The notes under the pieces were generated by a model. That model made no database searches, was not told the origin of the DNA, and worked only from the letters and a program-made list of their open reading frames with translations. Shown in pieces: positions 30,268 to 33,636 of a DNA stretch of 33,636 nucleotides (the first letter of the stretch is position 1; each line of letters opens with the position of its first letter). The position numbers and the translations under genes are program-made. Origin of the DNA: Terriglobia bacterium (GTDB lineage: Bacteria; Acidobacteriota; Terriglobia; Acidiferrales; UBA7541); contig JAIQGD010000032.1 in assembly GCA_020072765.1 (NCBI GenBank), positions 1 through 33,636 of the forward strand, read 5' to 3'.

Positions 30268-31212
30268 GTGGCGCGATCCAGAACAAAGGCCGCGGCGGTG
30301 GTTGTGGCATGGCTGGCCGCCAGTTTGGTTGCCCCACCCGCGCAAGCAGCCGATCTGAAACCGGAGATAGCGGCGGCGTTTGACCGTTACGTCCAAGTGA
30401 CGGAAGCGCAGATGGACGACGACTTGCGGAACGGCGATTTCCTGCTCCTGGATCGCTGGCCCGAGCGGCGCCGCGAGGTCCTGCAGGCGCGATTGCGGCG
30501 CGGCGAAATCTACGTCGCGCACCTCCACACTCTGGACGACGGCCAACCCATCCGGATTCCGCACGGCCTGGTCCACGACTGGATCGGCGTCGCCTTCATT
30601 CCCGGAGCCACGCTGGCCGAAACGCTAGCCGTCCTGCGCGACTACGACAACCACCAGAACATTTACAAGCCCGAGGTGCGCCAGTCCAAACTGCTCGAGC
30701 ACCAGGGAAACACCAGCAAGATTTTCCTGCAGTTTTACAGCAAATCCATCGTCACCGCCGTGCTGAACGCCAACTTCACCGTGGAGTTCCGGCAGGTGAC
30801 TCCGACGGCGGCCGAGATCCGGTCTCACTCGACGCGCATTGCCGAACTCGATCACGCCGGAGAGCCCAACGAGCGCGAACTCCCGGTCGGGAAAGACCAT
30901 GGTTATCTGTGGCGCCTCTACAGCTACTGGAGATTGAAGGAAGCCGATGGCGGCGTGTACATTCAGGTCGAGTCGGTGGCCCTGAGCCGGGGAATTCCAT
31001 GGGAGTTTGCCTGGCTGGTCAACCCGCTGGTCCGCAAGATTTCGAAGTCGTACATGTCCAACCTTCTGACTGAGACCCGCAAGGCTGTGATCGAGCACAA
31101 CCAGCATTTGACCGGACCGGCAACTCCTCCGCCGCCGGGTCGGTCGCCGGAAGCCGGCGACACCACGCCGCGCGAGCCGGCTTGCTCCGCCGGGCCGCAA
31201 GATCGCCCATGA
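30268..31212 (+). CDS. Exported START/SRPBCC-like protein
   Basis: A 314-residue protein with a signal peptide (KAAAVVVAWLAASLVAPP, cleavage after AQA at about 27). The mature part has a pattern of alternating strands with a long C-terminal helix (PLVRKISKSYMSNLLTETRK), as in lipid-binding SRPBCC/START-fold proteins; this assignment is from pattern only. Conserved-looking pieces are GLVHDWIGVAFIPGATLAET and LWRLYSYWRLKEADGGVYIQ. GTG 30268 is chosen because it opens the signal peptide and has GGGAG 8 nt upstream; the ATG at 30043 would add a long tail through the divergent promoter region. The stop overlaps the next start as ATGA. It may belong to the regulon of the divergent sigma factor. Confidence 0.8.
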   Translation: MARSRTKAAAVVVAWLAASLVAPPAQAADLKPEIAAAFDRYVQVTEAQMDDDLRNGDFLLLDRWPERRREVLQARLRRGEIYVAHLHTLDDGQPIRIPHGLVHDWIGVAFIPGATLAETLAVLRDYDNHQNIYKPEVRQSKLLEHQGNTSKIFLQFYSKSIVTAVLNANFTVEFRQVTPTAAEIRSHSTRIAELDHAGEPNERELPVGKDHGYLWRLYSYWRLKEADGGVYIQVESVALSRGIPWEFAWLVNPLVRKISKSYMSNLLTETRKAVIEHNQHLTGPATPPPPGRSPEAGDTTPREPACSAGPQDRP

Positions 31213-31949
31213 AGCAGGCGCGCATCCGTTTCTATGCCGAATTGAACGATTTTCTGCCGCCCGAGAGAAAGATGCGAAGCATCCCGTGCCGCTTTGACGT
31301 GAGCGGGTCGGTTAAAGACATGATCGAATCCCTCGGCGTGCCGCATACGGAAGTGGACTTGATTCTGGTGAACGGAGAGCCGGTGGAGTTTGAGTGCCTG
31401 GTGCGGGATGGCGACCGCATCAGCGTCTACCCCAGGTTTCAGTCGCTCGACATTTCGACGCTGGCGCACCTGCAGCCACTGCCGCTGCGCGAGGCGCGGT
31501 TTGTGGCCGACACGCATCTGGGGCGGCTGGCGGCCTATCTGCGCATGCTGGGGTTCGACACGCTGTATCGCAACGACTATCGGGACGAAGAGTTGGCGCA
31601 CCTGGCGGCCAGCGAGCGGAGGATTCTGCTGACGCGCGACCGCGGATTGCTGAAGCGGGCCATCGTCACCCGCGGCTACTGCCTGCGGAACACCGAGCCG
31701 GCCCGGCAATTGAGCGAGGTGCTCCAGCGTTTCGATCTCGTTCCGGCCATCGCGCCGTTTCGCAGGTGCATGCACTGCAATACGGTCCTGCGCCCGGCGG
31801 AGAAGGAAGCGATCCGCGACCGGCTTCTGCCCGAGACCCAACGGCACTACGACGAGTTCTTCATGTGCCCGCAGTGCGCCCGCATTTACTGGAAGGGCTC
31901 GCACTATCGCCGCATGCGGCGTTTGATTGAGAGCGTGACCTCCTCGTGA
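31209..31949 (+). CDS. Ubiquitin-like / Mut7-C (PIN-like) domain protein
   Basis: A 246-residue cytoplasmic protein. Residues 1-85 are a ThiS/MoaD-like ubiquitin fold (Ub-Mut7C type), with VDLILVNGEPVEFECLVRDG and DRISVYP. Residues 95-175 are a Mut7-C domain related to PIN nucleases: acidic D101 in FVADTHLGRLAAYLRMLGFD and D144 in ILLTRDRGLL. Residues 187-223 carry a zinc ribbon (C187xxC190 and C220xxC223). This domain order is standard for the family, which is thought to be an RNase; substrates are unknown. ATG 31209 overlaps the upstream stop (ATGA), so translation is coupled to the exported START-like gene, an odd pairing of an exported and a cytosolic protein. Confidence 0.92.
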   Translation: MKQARIRFYAELNDFLPPERKMRSIPCRFDVSGSVKDMIESLGVPHTEVDLILVNGEPVEFECLVRDGDRISVYPRFQSLDISTLAHLQPLPLREARFVADTHLGRLAAYLRMLGFDTLYRNDYRDEELAHLAASERRILLTRDRGLLKRAIVTRGYCLRNTEPARQLSEVLQRFDLVPAIAPFRRCMHCNTVLRPAEKEAIRDRLLPETQRHYDEFFMCPQCARIYWKGSHYRRMRRLIESVTSS

Positions 31950-32010
31950 GGATTGCCGGGGGAACGCCCGGGTACGGCGCGGGCTGGGTGGCTGCTCCCT
32001 GGCTGCGCCG

Positions 32011-32469
32011 CTAGTGCTGGAACTTTCCCACGAGTTCGGTTTGCGCCAGCACGTGTCCCTTCATCGCGCGCTCCAGCTCGCTCTTGGTGGCTCCGGGCTT
32101 GAGGTTGGTCTTGGAATCCAGGGCATAGAGCTTGAAGAAGTAGCGGTGGACGGCACGCCGGGGAGGGCAGGGCCCGTTGTAACCGGTCTTGCCGAAGTCG
32201 TTGCGTCCCTGCCGCGCTCCGTCGCGCAGCTGGCGGTCTTTCGGCACGCCTTCGGGAAGTTCGCGCGCTGTGGCGGGAAGATCGTAGAGCACCCAATGCA
32301 CCCATGTGCCGGCGGGGGCGTCGGGATCGTCCACAATCAACGCGAGGCTCTGCGTTCCCTTGGGCGGGTCGGTCCATGCCAGGGGAGGGGAGAGATCCGG
32401 ACCGTCGCAAGTGAACTTCGCGGGAACGGCGCCGCCGGGAAACGCCGAGGTGGTCAGCTGAAATGCCAT
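32011..32469 (-). CDS. YbhB/YbcL-family (PEBP, Raf kinase inhibitor-like) protein
   Basis: A 152-residue cytosolic protein of the phosphatidylethanolamine-binding fold. Family blocks visible are IPAKF-like VPAKFTCDGPDLSPPLAW, the ligand-site motif DDPDAPAGTWVHWVLYDLP, and GKTGYNGPCPPRRAVHRYFF. No signal peptide is present. ATG 32469 has AGGAGG 8 nt upstream, so the longer in-frame start at 32556 is not needed. It is convergent with the Mut7-C gene and divergent from the secreted protein gene. The biochemical role of the bacterial family is not settled. Confidence 0.95.
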   Translation of the reverse strand: MAFQLTTSAFPGGAVPAKFTCDGPDLSPPLAWTDPPKGTQSLALIVDDPDAPAGTWVHWVLYDLPATARELPEGVPKDRQLRDGARQGRNDFGKTGYNGPCPPRRAVHRYFFKLYALDSKTNLKPGATKSELERAMKGHVLAQTELVGKFQH

Positions 32470-32579
32470 GGGCGATGCCTCCTTGCTGCAGTGACATCTA
32501 AATCGCGCCCAGCCGCCCGATAGCTTTCTTATCCGCCAACTCCGCGTGGGATGCAAGGGGGAACATCCCCGGCGGCGTG

Positions 32580-32609
32580 TTGCGCGCGCTGGAGGACTTC
32601 TGTTATACA
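32580..32609 (+). promoter_or_regulatory. Promoter for the secreted protein gene at 32643
   Basis: TTGCGC (32580-32585) and TATACA (32604-32609) are 18 bp apart, with an extended -10 TG at 32601-32602. Transcription would begin near 32616, about 27 nt before the ATG. Confidence 0.5.
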
Positions 32610-32642
32610 GGCTCGTCGCGAGCGGGAGCGGAGGAAAGTGCC

Positions 32643-33620
32643 ATGCATAAGCAGCGTCTGACAGTTGGAGCCGTCGTGGTTCTCATCCTGAGCTTGCTGG
32701 GTGGTTCCGCCAGCCGGGCCCAGGCGGAGAAGGATGTGTATGATCCGAACGTCTCCTACGATTGCGACCGTGCCTGCCTGAACGGTTTCGTCGATCAATA
32801 TCTGGCGGCGCTGGTGGCGCATGATCCTGCGCGCCTGCCCCTCGCCCGAGACGTCAAGTTCACCGAAAATGGCCAGGCACTCAAGCTCGGCGACGGCCTG
32901 TGGGGCACCGCCAGCGCCGTCACCACCCACAAAATCTATGCCGACGATCCGCAGGCCGGGCAAGTGCTGTTCCTGGGTGCGCTGCAGGAAAATGGCGCGC
33001 CCATCATTTTAGCTCTGCGCCTGAAGGTTGAAATCCGCCGCATCACCGAAATCGAAACGGTGGTCACGCGAAAAGAGGCGGGCTCGTTTGCACGGCCCGA
33101 GGCGTTCGTGGCAAAGCCCATTTTCTCTGAGACGCTGGCGCCGCCCGAGCGGCGCTCGCGCCAGAACATGATCGCGATTGCCAACAGCTACTTCAGCGCC
33201 ATCGAAAGAGGCAACGGCACGAAGTACGTCCCCTTCGACAAGGACTGCAACCGCGTCGAGGATGGCGTGCAGACCACTAACAATCCGTCGTTGAGTCCCT
33301 CCGGCAACTCGACCAGTGTCTTTGGCTTGGGCTGCGCCGAGCAGATCAAGCTGGGAGAATTTCAGCCCGACACCGCGATTCGCGACCGGCGTTTTCTGGT
33401 GGTCGATGAGGAGCGCGGGCTCGTGTTCGTCTTCGGCTTCTTCGATCACGACGCACAGTTGAGGTCCTACACACGCACCGACGGCCGCACCGTGCAGCAG
33501 ACCCGCACGGCCCCCTGGACCTGGGAGATCGCGGAATTGTTTAAGATTCAGAACGGAAAGATTCGCCAGATCGAAGCGCTGGTCAACGCCGTCCCGTATA
33601 CTATGAAGCCGGGCTGGTAA
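32643..33620 (+). CDS. Secreted NTF2-like (DUF8021-like) protein
   Basis: A 325-residue exported protein. The signal peptide is LTVGAVVVLILSLLGG with cleavage after SRAQA (about residue 27). The mature part appears to hold two related alpha+beta units. The first contains CLNGFVDQYLAALVAHDPAR and VKFTENGQALKLGDGLWGTA. The second contains NMIAIANSYFSAIERGNGTK and DCNRVEDGVQTTN, and ends IQNGKIRQIEALVNAVPYTM, a typical SnoaL/NTF2-like closing strand. The pattern fits the DUF8021 family as I recall it; function unknown. Cysteines in DCDRACL, DKDCNR and LGCAEQ could form disulfides. ATG 32643 has GGAGG 8 nt upstream. The last 16 bases of the window after the stop hold nothing visible. Confidence 0.85.
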   Translation: MHKQRLTVGAVVVLILSLLGGSASRAQAEKDVYDPNVSYDCDRACLNGFVDQYLAALVAHDPARLPLARDVKFTENGQALKLGDGLWGTASAVTTHKIYADDPQAGQVLFLGALQENGAPIILALRLKVEIRRITEIETVVTRKEAGSFARPEAFVAKPIFSETLAPPERRSRQNMIAIANSYFSAIERGNGTKYVPFDKDCNRVEDGVQTTNNPSLSPSGNSTSVFGLGCAEQIKLGEFQPDTAIRDRRFLVVDEERGLVFVFGFFDHDAQLRSYTRTDGRTVQQTRTAPWTWEIAELFKIQNGKIRQIEALVNAVPYTMKPGW

Positions 33621-33636
33621 TCCGCCCGCGCCGGCC

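Overview
The window is high-GC, densely coded bacterial chromosome. It has no rRNA, tRNA, transposase, phage gene or CRISPR array that I can see. The gene set is most like the Acidobacteriota: a GTP-dependent PEP carboxykinase, a FadN/FadA/FadE-type beta-oxidation set, an Ig-like repeat lipoprotein, a PilZ-like/TonB fusion, a PabB-PabC fusion and short GC-rich intergenic hairpin repeats. This assignment is an inference from gene content; no marker gene is present.

Layout. 1-229 is the C-terminal end of an unrecognised protein, followed by a convergent secreted M49-type peptidase (356-2290, minus) and pckG (2633-4396, minus) with a good promoter. A small hypothetical gene (4602-4838) and a patatin-like protein (5061-5801, minus) converge on a block of inverted repeats. 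The patatin-like protein has lost the catalytic-serine segment. 5914-15816 is a fatty-acid beta-oxidation block on the plus strand: fadN (3-hydroxyacyl-CoA dehydrogenase plus enoyl-CoA hydratase), fadA (thiolase) and fadE (acyl-CoA dehydrogenase). Two genes lie between fadN and fadA: a surface lipoprotein and a PilZ-like/transmembrane/TonB protein behind a structured leader.

16069-18208 holds a small membrane protein, an SDR oxidoreductase (minus) and a TIM-barrel sugar isomerase-like protein. 18297-20711 (minus) is a compact operon: a free-standing lipoyl domain, then E1 alpha and E1 beta of a thiamine-diphosphate 2-oxoacid/acetoin dehydrogenase, with no E2 acyltransferase or E3 nearby. 20941-22776 (minus) is a PabB-PabC fusion for 4-aminobenzoate synthesis.

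22986-30060 (minus) reads as one regulatory and efflux unit: an ECF sigma factor with a fused zinc-finger anti-sigma-like tail, then TolC-type outer-membrane protein, membrane-fusion lipoprotein, RND pump and a DUF2892 membrane protein. The three pump genes are joined by ATGA overlaps. The window ends with a divergent START/SRPBCC-like exported protein coupled to a ubiquitin-like/Mut7-C protein (30268-31949), a PEBP-family protein (32011-32469, minus) and a secreted NTF2-like/DUF8021-like protein (32643-33620).

Most worth following up are the patatin without its nucleophile, the E1 plus orphan lipoyl carrier operon (whose lipoyl gene seems to start at ATC), the structured leader in front of the PilZ-TonB gene, and the sigma/zinc-finger fusion with matching CTGTAACA motifs on both sides.
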